This document shows positions 22,266 to 33,200 of a DNA stretch of 64,000 nt, piece by piece; position 1 is the first letter of the stretch, and the number at the start of each line of letters is the position of its first letter. Position numbers and translations under genes: made by a program. The notes below the pieces were generated by a model. The model saw only the letters and a list, made by a program, of their open reading frames with translations, made no database searches and had not been told where the DNA came from. This DNA is from Alitta virens. Taxonomy: Eukaryota > Annelida > Polychaeta > Phyllodocida > Nereididae. Where the stretch lies: positions 36,187,204 to 36,251,203 of the forward strand of contig OW028582.1 in assembly GCA_932294295.1 (NCBI GenBank). The letters run 5' to 3'.

Positions 22266-22980
22266 CTAACAGAGGCCCATCCTGCAGCAATTTAGATATG
22301 AGCAAGCAGGGTGTCGGCCATAGTGCAAGAAATATGGGGTGTGCTGGGTTGTATCTGACACTGCGGTGTTATAAGCCAGCAGTGCAGGTCCCAGTTGGTC
22401 CTCCCAAGCATCGCAAGCGTTGTTGATTAAACGCCCTGATCTTTGCTTTAAAAAAAATGTACCGTTGAATCGCTCGCACTTTCCGTTTGCCTGGGGATTA
22501 TAGCCCGTAGTGCGGCCGTGCTCTAAACCCACTTGTCTCAAATAGTCCATGATCCCCATAGCATTAAATTCGAGCCCTTGATCCGTGATCAGTACATCGG
22601 GATAGCCATGCCTTGGGAAGAACTCTCATGTCAGCTTAGTTCAGACAGTCTTGCTTATTTGACAGCTGATAGGCTTCAGCCCATCCTGTACAATGGTCTA
22701 TCAATGTTAGGATGTACTGAATTTCAATGGGCGATTAAACCAGAGGCCCTATCAGTTCCGCTCCAACAATTTGCATGGGGGACTTGCGATAGGCATTTCT
22801 CCCATGGGCACTTTGGGCTGTCTTCTGGAATGGGCTAGGCAGGTGGCACACTATGTGACGTGGTCCTGGATCGTGCGTTTCATGCCAGGCCCCTCTACAT
22901 AGCCCACTCAGGTGCTGATGAGGCGTTGAACAATAACTCACACACATAACTCATGCCAGGCCACACAAATGCACCCTGTA
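22266..22980 (-). pseudogene. Ty3/Gypsy integrase fragment
   Basis: Minus strand in broken frames. A CxxC-containing piece of the zinc-binding domain (WPGM..TIQDHV...CATCL) lies near 22860-22800. Then come GAELIGPLV, a TLIDHCTGWAEA box (first catalytic D), LITDQG (second D) and GYNPQANGKCERFNGTF (catalytic E region) at 22559-22450. The C-terminal LAYNTAVSDTT..TPYFLHYGRHP is also present. These are diagnostic of Ty3/Gypsy integrases. In-frame stops and frameshifts make it inactive. It follows RNase H and precedes an env-like region in the same orientation. Confidence 0.85.
22892..22950 (+). mobile_element. 59-bp LINE 3'-tail insertion with 12-bp target duplication
   Basis: Again only the last 60 bp of the 52.6-58.0 kb LINE family. 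Flanked by tcatgccaggcc at 22880-22891 and 22951-22962 (perfect). Inserted into the integrase remnant. Confidence 0.88.
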
Positions 22981-22998
22981 TCTTCCTCATAGTCTTGA

Positions 22999-23070
22999 TT
23001 GTCCCTGCCTGTCCTAATTAGCCCAACTGGTGCAGAAATACAGGACGTAAAGCCTTAATCACCCACCCAC
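22999..23070 (+). mobile_element. 5'-truncated SINE tail with 14-bp target duplication
   Basis: Only the last 70 bp of the tRNA-headed SINE plus a CCCA tail. Flanked by cctcatagtcttga at 22985-22998 and 23071-23084 (perfect). Separates the RNase H and integrase parts of the Ty3/Gypsy remnant. Confidence 0.9.
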
Positions 23071-23084
23071 CCTCATAGTCTTGA

Positions 23085-23478
23085 GATGTGACATGTGGCC
23101 GACCTCTATGTGCGCTCGGTCCACAACCTGTGCCCTGAGAGCGGCTGGAAGGATCAGCCTCGGATGGTCGGGAGTGTATTGATAAGGACGCTTGAGGGAG
23201 AACAGTGGATCCCGGATCACTTCCATCTCGCTGTCTGATGCGAGACAACATATCTGCTCTGATGTTTAGCTTGCCTTTGTGGTACTCCAACTTGCAGCCG
23301 TACTCTGCAAGGAGGACTGCCCACCGCTGTATCTTCGTATTGTTCAGGTCCTTAGTAAACAGTGACGTGAGGGGCTTATGGTCCGTGAAGGTCTGATATT
23401 CTGCACCCCAGAGATATGGTCTTAGTTGCTTCAGAGAGTATACCACAGCATAGCCCTCTTTCTCAATGGTGGCAGGGC
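23085..23478 (-). pseudogene. Ty3/Gypsy RNase H fragment
   Basis: The frame at 23478-23240 reads YAVVYSLKQLRPYLWGAEYQ, then FTDHKPLTSLF, a spaced KIQRWAVLLAEYGCKLEY and RADMLSRI. This is the usual end of Ty3/Gypsy reverse transcriptase-RNase H. The catalytic TDHKPL box is intact. The reverse-transcriptase palm is missing: the 5' side is cut at 23479 by a SINE, beyond which only LTR-like repeats are found. Confidence 0.85.
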
Positions 23479-23655
23479 GGGGCCTAGCTCAGAGGTAGCG
23501 CTCTGGGCTTCCAACCGCTGGGTCCCGGGTTCGATTCCCGGTCGAGCCTTAGTTAGATGGCTGTTTCATCCTTCGTCTCATTGCCATGGTCTCTGCCTGT
23601 CCTAATTAGCCCAACTGGTGCAGAAATACAGGACGTAAAGCCCTAATCACCCACC
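23479..23655 (+). mobile_element. tRNA-headed SINE, copy 6
   Basis: Full-length copy with intact A and B boxes and a CCCA tail. No clear flanking duplication; the right flank is LTR-like repeat S, so one flank may have been lost. Confidence 0.88.
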
Positions 23656-23690
23656 AACCCCTCAATTATGCTCCAAGCTTCATGTGCACT

Positions 23691-23775
23691 ATCTCATTGC
23701 CATGGTCTCTGCCTGTCCTAATTAGCCCAACTGGTGCATAAATACAGGACATAAAGCCCTAATCACCCACCCACC
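23691..23775 (+). mobile_element. 5'-truncated SINE with 13-bp target duplication
   Basis: SINE body from ATCTCATTGCCATGG to the CCCA tail. Flanked by cttcatgtgcact at 23678-23690 and 23776-23788 (perfect). Confidence 0.9.
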
Positions 23776-24023
23776 CTTCATGTGCACTAGCCAAGGCCAG
23801 TCTAAGCCAATCTGGACTCCAAATATCAAAAGTCAAGCTGAACAATCCAAGTTCAGAGTATTCACATATTTTCAAGGTATGCGCAAATCAAGATGTGTGT
23901 AATTCAAAACAAGAGAGACAATAGTGCTTTGCTCCTTCCAATTTTCACCACTAATCCAATCACACTCATATTCAATTCACTTGGCCTGAGGCCCACTAAT
24001 CAGCCACCAATCCCAGGATCCAA

Positions 24024-24217
24024 GGGGCGGGGGCCTAGCTCAGAGGTAGCGCTCTGGGCTTCCAACCGCTGGGTCCCGGGTTCGATTCCCGGTCGAGCCT
24101 AAGTTGGATGGCTGTTTCATCCTTCGTCTCATTGCCATGGTCTCTGCCTGTCCTAATTAGCCCATCAGGTGCAGAAATACAGGACGTAAAGCCCTAATCC
24201 CACCCACCCACCCACCA
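24024..24217 (+). mobile_element. tRNA-headed SINE, copy 8, with 12-bp target duplication
   Basis: Full-length with A and B boxes. Flanked by cccaggatccaa at 24012-24023 and 24218-24229 (perfect). Confidence 0.92.
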
Positions 24218-25011
24218 CCCAGGATCCAAAAGTCCCAATGTGATTTTGGCTGATACTCCCAATCTAACCCCCCTCTCAGTGAGCAATCCTATCTTGGGGA
24301 TAACCCTTACATTACACTGCAAATTGATCTTAATAATGATGGGAAATATCAACAAATGCACTGCATCTTAACATTCCAGTACACATAACTGTTACAGAAC
24401 ACATAATGAACATGGAGATACGCTCCATGTATTACTGATAGTCTATTACACTGTGCCACTTTAAGTATACCACTAAGGAAGTTGATAAGCAAAAGAGCAC
24501 GCAATGCACTTAGGCTTAAGTGGAAACAAAGGAGTGCAATCTGCAGCTTTGTTAAGCTGGCTGATACTTCGATGATGCTAGGGCTTAATAGATTATTCCT
24601 ATCAGCTCCAAGGGCTCTTTACTATATATAGCCAGATCAACTTTAAATCTAAATACAACATGCTTGACTAAGAACAAAGGCATGAACCTTTATAATTGTG
24701 CACTTAAACTTCTAATGCATAATAAATGCTTTTATGCTTAATATATTAAATTATTAAACAATAACTTTACATGCATGCATTGCTGCAAAATATTTAATAA
24801 CTGGGCTCACTGAGAGATGGTGGCAGAGGTAATAATGAGATGACATGCTTCCAGGCAAAATGGCTACACTTCAGTGACAAAGCAAAATTATGCACCAAGG
24901 AGGTGGGAGAACTTTACAAGGGGTTGGCACTTGAAGATCAGAGAACTGAAAGGTGTGCCAATCCATAAAGAAATACAAGGTTGTAGAACAAAAAGTTTAG
25001 TGTAATTACAC

Positions 25012-25973
25012 ATGGTATAAAGTCTCGGGGCTCATTCATCTTCCTTGTAGCAAACCCAAGCTCTATGTACACTGGCTAGGCCAGTTTAAGCCAGACTTGT
25101 CCTCTTGTCAATCTGACTCAATCAGTCATCAATCTTCCAATCAATCCTGACTCAATCAGTCATCAATGTTTCTCATGCTCAAGTAAATCAAAACAATGAA
25201 TTCAGAAATGCCTTGTTCCTTTCCCAAAACTGGTCCGGAAAAAAATGGTCTTTATTTTCCATTCACAACTATTTTATGTCCAAACTTAATCAGCCATCTC
25301 TCAAGAGATGCAAAGGTCAAGAACAAGAGTTCCATAGGTCAAGCTCTGGAGACCCAAAGGTCAAGTATTGACCGATGGATGACCAGGCCTCCCTCAATGA
25401 GCAATCCTATTTAACATTAATCCTATTACTCAATCTACAATTAAAAAATGTGGCAATCAACAAGATTCCCTGTGCCACCTACAATAATAATGTACAACAA
25501 TAAAATACTTATGGTCAATTGACATAATGCCACTCCATGTCCACTATAAAGGGATGTTAAGTAAAGTACACACAATGCATCAAGGCCTAAATGCCAGACA
25601 ATGGAGTGCAATCTACATAGATCTAAAGCCTGCTTACAGTACTGATATTTGAGGTGCTATAACAGCTTAAAAATGCTGTTCATAAAAGCTGGACGTAGAT
25701 TACACTGATAAAAGTTAAACAAAAGCTGCCTGCTCAGATAAGCTTCAAAGCTAGGTTCAAACACTAATGGCATTAATATTTAGTAAAATCATCATCATGA
25801 ATAAAACAATATAAACCAATATGCGTGCTCATTGAGAGGTGGTGGCAATAGTAATGAAGAGCTGGCATGCTTCCAGCTACCTAGGTAAACCTAGTTGCAT
25901 ATAAAGCATACATACATATAAATATATTTAACTTGCACAAAGTTGGGAGCAGGGGGGGGGGGGTGAACTTTAC
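25012..25973. repeat. LTR-like repeat S, copy 5 (longest)
   Basis: Starts TGGTATAAAGTCTCGGGGC and ends GTGAACTTTACA, about 0.96 kb. Contains CAATGAGCAATCCTA, GGAGTGCAATCTACA and GTGCTCATTGAGAGGTGG. A run of about 12 G lies just inside the right end, and a run of about 13 C lies just outside it. No coding frame. Confidence 0.55.
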
Positions 25974-27386
25974 ATTCCTCCCCCCCCCCCCCTGTTTTTT
26001 TTAATCCAGTGATACACATCAGCACTGGCCGTCCTGGTACAGTAAAGGTAAAAAGTGCACCTATTTGTGGGACACGCTGAGGGGCATACTGCTGTGCGGC
26101 CTATGTTTCGCTACCAAACAACAATAATAATACATCACTAAGAAATGGCTAGGAAGCATGTCGCTCAGGAGACAAAAAGCATTTACAAAGATATAAACTG
26201 CAGTGGCGTGGGCAGCCGCCAAACATGACAATTATGCAATAACAATTTTGGCAAGAATTTTTTGCACCCAGGCCACTGGCCTGATTAAGCCTGTTAGACA
26301 ATGCGAAGGCTTACTGCATCGTCCAGTCCAGCAATCATCAAACCAATCAAACTGACAATTTTAAACTTTAACCAATAATACAGCCCAAGATCTACACATG
26401 CAATTTCTATAAGTAGCATACAGATTAAGGCACAATGTAAAATTGGCTATGACAAAACGACCTGTCTGTACTCGACAGTCGCGTTGTGGTCCTTGGCATG
26501 GGCTATGATGCGTGGCACTCATGTCATGGTGTCACACCGCTCCGTGAATAAGCTGGGAGACATTTAAAGACTTCTCCCTAAAGTCTGAACTGTGACGTGG
26601 AGACACTCGCACTCTTACCACTGCAATTATTGGCACGTGGGCAAGCCTTTTCTCAGGAACTTAAAATACACAATCCTATATATATATATAATACATGCTG
26701 ACCAGGGGGAACTTGCACTTTAACCGCTGCTGCATCTGGACAGCAGGCAGGGCAAGCATTCCCCAAGAATCATAAAAACATACTTACACAATTCTGACTA
26801 GCTGTGACATTACACTATCAGTGAAGTCCATACAAAAAATGTCTACGGCGGTGTCAGGTTTGTGAAAAAAATTGTGATTTGTTTTGTATGCTTCCAGTTT
26901 GAAACAATAGTTTTCCTTTGTTATGCAAGTGTGCAGTATCATTATATTATAAACAATGCCCAAAGTTAAAAGCTTCCTACCGTTGACTTCATTGTTGAAG
27001 AATTTAGGTGGCTCAAAAGGTACCAGACTTCTTTTTTTTTCCAATAATTCTTGGTGCTCCTTTGTTCAGTGCAGAGATATTTCCAGAGTGTTTCAGACAG
27101 CATGTGAATTTCACCATAGTACGTTTTACTTGATTGTAATGAAAATGTTATGCCTTATCATTATGTGCATATACGTATACATATACTCCTGCAAATGTCA
27201 TACCGCAATAACATGTGAATATCATCAAAAGACGTTGCTTCTCTGCCTGAACATGCATTTTTATGACACTAGAAAGATCTTTCTAATGACAATGATAAGT
27301 CCAATCAGTTTCTTTTTTTTTTTCTCAAAAACTCTTTTTATTTTCATGACATATTATGGCCTTATTTGGTGAAGTGGATTGGAGTC
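25974..27386. other. No gene identified
   Basis: Opens with the C run, then ordinary sequence. A minus-strand stretch (27044-26960) reads LVPFEPPKFFNNEVNG and then a GTAGGAAG donor-like site, which could be one exon of an unknown gene. With no partner exon it is not called. Confidence 0.35.
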
Positions 27387-27806
27387 CTAGAGATAGAAGC
27401 GAGAGAAGCACTACAACAGTAAGACTTATTAAACTTTATTGTAATACAGTAAATTCTCAAGGGCAGCCCTGGGCCTAGCTCAGAGGTAGCGCACTGGGCT
27501 TCCAACCGCTGGGTCCGGGTTCGATTCCCGGTCGAGCCTAAGTTGGATGGCTGTTTCGTCCTTCGTCTCATTGCCATGGTCTCTGCCTGTCCTAATTAGC
27601 CCAACTGGTGCAGAAATACAGGACGTAAAGCCCTAATCACCCACCCACAGTAAATTCTCGAGATAGAAGCGAGAAAAGCACTACAACAGTAAGACTTATA
27701 TAACTTTATTGCAGTACAGTAAATTCTCGAGATAGAAGCGAGAGAAGCTCTACAACAGTAAGACTTATATCTATCTATAACTTTATTGTAATACAGTAAA
27801 TTCTCG
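27387..27806. repeat. Three-copy 70-bp minisatellite interrupted by a SINE
   Basis: The unit AGATAGAAGCGAGARAAGC...CAGTAAATTCTC occurs at about 27388-27461, 27660-27731 and 27732-27806. The SINE sits exactly between the first two units. Confidence 0.8.
27462..27646 (+). mobile_element. tRNA-headed SINE, copy 9
   Basis: Full-length. Flanked by acagtaaattctcaag (27446-27461) and acagtaaattctcgag (27647-27662), 16 bp with one mismatch. The flank is also part of the minisatellite unit, so the repeat may equally reflect insertion at a unit boundary. Confidence 0.88.
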
Positions 27807-30226
27807 CATTGAAGATTGCAGTATAACAAAAAAATAATTGTCTTCAACATTCATGTGTGTTACAGGAGAATGAGGATCCTAATATTTTGGTGCACTTCCA
27901 ATTTCAGGCATGTGGCCTGATACTTGGCCTGATACTGAGCTATGTCAACAACGTATTTACTTCATAACTTCTGAAAATGGACGGGATGACCACCACCAAA
28001 GGAAGACAAACTGACCTTGACAGTCTGATGACCGATATGGACCTTTCTGAGCAGTTATTAACCATGAGTTAAGTAATCTTGCGAATTAGACCTTTGTAGC
28101 TAGTTTTTAATAATAATTACATAATTTAGTGGTTCATGAATAAGCTGCAGCATAATGTTTTAGAATCTAAAAAAAAAGTAAATGAAAGGTTTATATTCTG
28201 TTCTCATCCAGTATCAACTGACTGTACAATTATATCTTTGGCAGGCCTGTTTCAACATAAGTCTTTCTCAACTCCTGAGAGTATACAGTTGGGCAGCCGT
28301 CACCAGCCCACTCAGGCTAAGCACTCTACAATTGCCGTGAAGCAGTGGTTTAAGGAGGATCTGCTCAGTTCTCCGATGTTACAGTTGGGATTTTAACCCA
28401 GGGGCCAGGACCTTCTCATACGAATACTAGAATGCACATATCTGAAGCCAAGATACAGTTGTTCTCAAAAGTTTACATCTACCAAGAAACAATGCCATGA
28501 TTATCTTTTTTGTATGAAATAACAATAAATTTATTTTAATGAAAACTTTTTTTTAATTGCTTAATTAGGCCATTATAAAGACAACCTTGATGCATTAAAG
28601 TCCACAGAAACATTTATCGTACTATTTGAGTTATTGATTGATTCCATCATGACATAAATATTTCTAAGAATACGTACATTAAACGAAAATTGGCTTGATG
28701 CCAAGACTGTGTATATGGCAGGTTAATATATATATATATATATAAAGTTAAAAAAAAGGAATTGGTGCTCTTTCACCTTTGTTTGCTGAATCATTGCTAA
28801 TTTATCATGTTAACCAAAGGGCCTGCAAGTGGAAGTTGACTCTTTAGCGTTGGTGAGCAGAAAAGAGCGTGCCGAGTGCCATAGTAATTAATAGGGTTGG
28901 TCAGAACAAGGGCAGATTACTCCTGAAATAATACATAACAACCTATAACTTTAACCGCCATGACACAAGGATGTCCTAAACTGTTCCCAAAAATCACAAA
29001 TGAACCAAAATACTCGCTAGATTTTGTTATGGCCGTCTGTTACATCATTCATATCCGTTGTGATTTGAGGGAAATTCCGGGCTTATTTTCCTCTGACAAC
29101 ACTTGAAACATACTTAGGCATGAATATTCCAACTATTTTGGTGAGTATTATTAACACATTCCCAAAGCTGCGGTGGATAGCGAGTGATTCTACGCATGTA
29201 CGAATGCGTAACTTGAGTTTCGAACATTATGCCTTTAATCCTTTATTTTTCGTGTTCTATTTATTTATTTTCTCTTTTAATTTTTATTTGACCAGTAATA
29301 TATTGAAGATTTGTTTTGCAAATAGAACTTGTACTAATATACTTTATTGTGGTAATGGTGACTTACACCATCATGGTGTCCACCAACCTTATGTGTTTGT
29401 GCTCAGTTTAAATTTTGTTTTCTTTTAATCAGTTGGTCACATAAGTAAAATATAGTTCCGCTATGATCCTACTATGGTGATTTCATCAAAGAGGTCAATG
29501 ACCTCCCCAATCTCCCCTGGAATTGCACAAATAAATGATTACAGACACGACATGTAACCATATAAAAACATTTTATTTAATGACATTTTTTATGAAAACT
29601 TTACCTTATAATCACATTAATTATTCTATTACACAATACCTTCATAATACATTTCTTCTGAATGGATATTCTATAACACATTTCCCTAACATTATTAATG
29701 CATATCTGCAACATTATGGTGCAATTCATATTTATTATAGGCCTGGATTGCTTACAAGCATCAATTGAATCAGCATGATTATGAAATGACACCAATAAAC
29801 AAAACATTTTTAACAGAAGTAACAAAAGAACAAACATCATGCAATTAGAAAATATCACAAGGAAATAATTAATAAAACATAAAACACATCAGCAGTATAA
29901 CAAAACAGGCATGTCACACAATTAATAAAATGATCTTGACATATGATGTTATAACTTATTAAAAAGCACAACACAGAAATAAAGTGACACAAAATAAACT
30001 TCATTGCGTGTAAATTTGATCTCAATGGGGAAGATTAACTTGCTCTTTGGTCTTATTGGCAAGATGGAAGCAACTGAGCAGCTGAAGCAACAATCAGTTA
30101 ACAATCAGTAAATCATTAGCATCAATGTACATACTTGCCAAAGTGTAAGGAAAATTTCACTGTTGTGATCAATAAAATATCTTTATCTTTATGGCACTGT
30201 GGAGTGCTTGAAATGACACAATGGTC
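27807..30226. other. No gene identified
   Basis: Weak candidate only: after ttacag at 27865 the plus-strand frame ENEDPNILVHFQFQACGLIL ends at a stop near 27963 and could be a terminal exon. A (TA)n microsatellite lies at about 28727-28744. A 102-codon open stretch at 29120-29428 has no protein-like features. Confidence 0.4.
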
Positions 30227-33200
30227 TCAACGCTGAGTTGGTTTTGATTGTGAAGTTTGACTTCTTATTGCTCTGGGAGGGAACGAAGCACAGTCTGTAA
30301 CAGCCTTATGATCTTCATAAAAGGTCAGTAGGTCAGACCAAGTCGCAGATAAAGTTTTATCACATCTTAACAAGTTCTTGTTTCCTGAGGCGAAATTAAG
30401 GATAAAACAGTTTAGCTATGCATTTTTGCTGTAATATTTTATTTGCTCCACTTAAATTCATAATATCATCATTATATTGCAGCATCAAAATCTCTTATCA
30501 ATTAAAACAGGCTTTTATGGTTTATTTTATGCTATGCAATATCTCTGATGCTCGGGACAGCCAATTTAAATTTACAGGTATAGGGGTCATAAATGTTTAT
30601 AAGCCTTTGACAACTTAATGATTCAAACTGGCTGTTCTAGCCTAAGAATCAGGTTCACTACACACTTAGAATACTCCTTTAAAGCCTGTTTTGGATGATA
30701 TCACAGTTTACCTAAATTATGCCACAGGCAATATCTTAAAGATAACTTTTTTTTGCTAAATGCAATGGCAAATTCTGATGACATTTGAGCACTACTCTGC
30801 TCCTTATATACACTACAAAATTCTAGTTAAAACCACTTAAAGCTATAACAAGCTAAACCAAGAACCTGGAGAAACATTTAAATCATGTTTATTTGGAGGA
30901 ATACTGCAATAGAAACTTAAAATATTCATGGCCAATTAATACCAATTTAAACACACTTACCAATTATAACGAGCCCATTTTTCGCTCTTGTTGTAGCATC
31001 ATTGACTTGATGTTCATCTGCAATGAAACCAAGTTTTTCCACACACCAAGCTTTCCAAGGATCTTCTTCTATCTCATAACTTGGTAAAGAACGGACAGTT
31101 GACAGGATGACCAATGGCCATTCACTACCTGTGAATTCAACACATTTTACTCACCACACAATACTCACAAGACACACAAGAAGACTATCATTGGTTTACC
31201 GCATTAAGAGAAAATAGAATTGCATTTTTTTTTTCAGCACACACTAATGATTAGTAAAAAATTGTAGGTACTGTAGAGAAATGGCCATTTTGACTGCTCA
31301 TTTCATGCCTGATCCTCACCTTGACTGTTGGTAATGGTGTTGATGGTCACATTCTGCAAACCTTCTTTCTGTAGTTTCTCTTTGATTTTTGACAACTGGA
31401 GCCTGTATGGAGTCAAGATGGCAATTTCTTTTTCATCAATTTTGCCTTCGATCAGTGCATGCACCACTCGAATCTGGAAACAATAGTAAATGTGGAAAAT
31501 TTCATAACACAGGTAGAAGATCAAATCACCCAGTTATATGTTTGTTCATTTAACCTCACACATATCCTGCTGCAAGAAATTTGAATTCAGTTTACTAAAG
31601 TAGTGTATACCATATAATATATATCTCTAATTTGGTTTTGTTTGGTTCGGGCATTAGCTCTGTTATTGTCACTACATTTTGATCAAAAGAAAAAAAAAGT
31701 CTAAACTGCAGAGGTCATTCACCCTTTATCTTATTTAAAAAATGATAAACCTAACAACCATGCTTTGGGAAATTACCCAGTGTTCTCTGTCAAATGACAC
31801 CAAATTCATTTGGACTATTTTGGTGCCCTCATACCCGGTTGCACCACCAACACTATCATAGCTTTTGCCCTACTCTCCAACTGTAGGACTTAATATTCAG
31901 TTACCACTTGTTTCACTTCTTCCATGTTGAAATGTGAATTGGCCCCTGCAGTTCCTGTACTGACATATTGCGTCTTCTCTACACCATCCACATGACAGAA
32001 GGCAATGGGTTTCCGAGATCCTGCTGGCCAGAAGTTCTCGTACGGTTTACTGGCATCTGCTTGTACTTGATGATTACCAAGCCTTAGGTCACCATCATAG
32101 AATTTCTTGGAAGGAAACTCTTGTATCATGAAATGCTGAAATAGAATGTACAATTTTTCATCTCACAATTCATTAATGATCAGTTAGCTGATGTTGGACT
32201 AGTGCAAGAATAAAATACAATTGCATGAAGGATCCTACCATTCTGTATTGCACTTTAAGCTTCACAGCTTTGCTGGAATAACCCTTAAATAGAGTTGAGT
32301 CGAGTCCATGCTTTCGAGCTTTGGGGCAGCTTATGATCGGCTGCAGTTGTTTGTGGTCACCGTCAAGACAACTTTCTTTGGATCACATGCTAAGAGGGGA
32401 ATCAATGTCTCAGGCTCTGTGCACATGCCACACTCGTCCACTATCACCTATTAATTATCAAAAAGAAGTTTCATTTAATATACTTCAATAAATGGGTGAT
32501 TTAATACTTGCTAAAAGGATACACTATTCTTGTATCAGAATCCATATGACATTTGTATAACCCAACTATTCATCTGGAAGCCATATCTGTATGGTTGGAC
32601 TTACATATTCTGTGGTTTAGTACACACATGCACTGATGTCAGTTGTAATTCATAAAATGAAAAAGATCACAGTGACCTAGTGCAGTATTCTATGTCTATT
32701 TAAGAATTCTACATTTGGTTATTTTACCAGGTGATCCACTAGGCTGCATCTAATGTTATGCTAAAAGTGTTTTACAGTTAAATCCATGAAGTTTGAAAGA
32801 AACACCAGAGCGCATCACATGGACCCAGGGTCAGATTGGTTAGAAGTCAAAGGGTTGGAATCCAGGTTGAGATTGGTTTTTAACTCTATAAATTCTACTG
32901 TAAACCTGCAGAGGCATATGAAAGACTCGGTAGCAGGTCGTTTCGGCCTTGAGCCTGTTCGGCCCCGCCAAAACAAGACCATTCGGCCTGCCAGCTGAGT
33001 CGGTTTGGCTTTTTAGCTGAGTCCATTTGGCTCCGTATTTATTTGTATGGGGGGCCGAATCGACCACAAAAAACCAGATGGTCGGCCTCTGTAATTGAAA
33101 CGTTTCGGCTTCATGGGTTAAGTGCAATCTTCAATGAAAGGAATCAGTTTTTTTGCAATTATTGATGCTTTGATGGACTGACTAAAGGAATAAATTAGAC

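Larger units (their letters stand above)
23660..24935. repeat. LTR-like repeat S, copy 4, carrying two SINEs
   Basis: Landmarks in order: GCTCCAAGCTTCATGTGCAC, CCTCTCAGTGAGCAATCCTA (24270), GGAGTGCAATCTGCAG (24533), a GGCTCACTGAGAGATGGTGG box (24803) and GAACTTTACA near 24910. Enlarged by SINE insertions at 23691-23775 and 24024-24217. The left end is not preserved. Confidence 0.55.

Noticed and set aside
29120..29428. 102-codon ORF
   Set aside because: Low-complexity Phe/Tyr/Leu-rich translation of AT-rich DNA, with no splice context or motifs.
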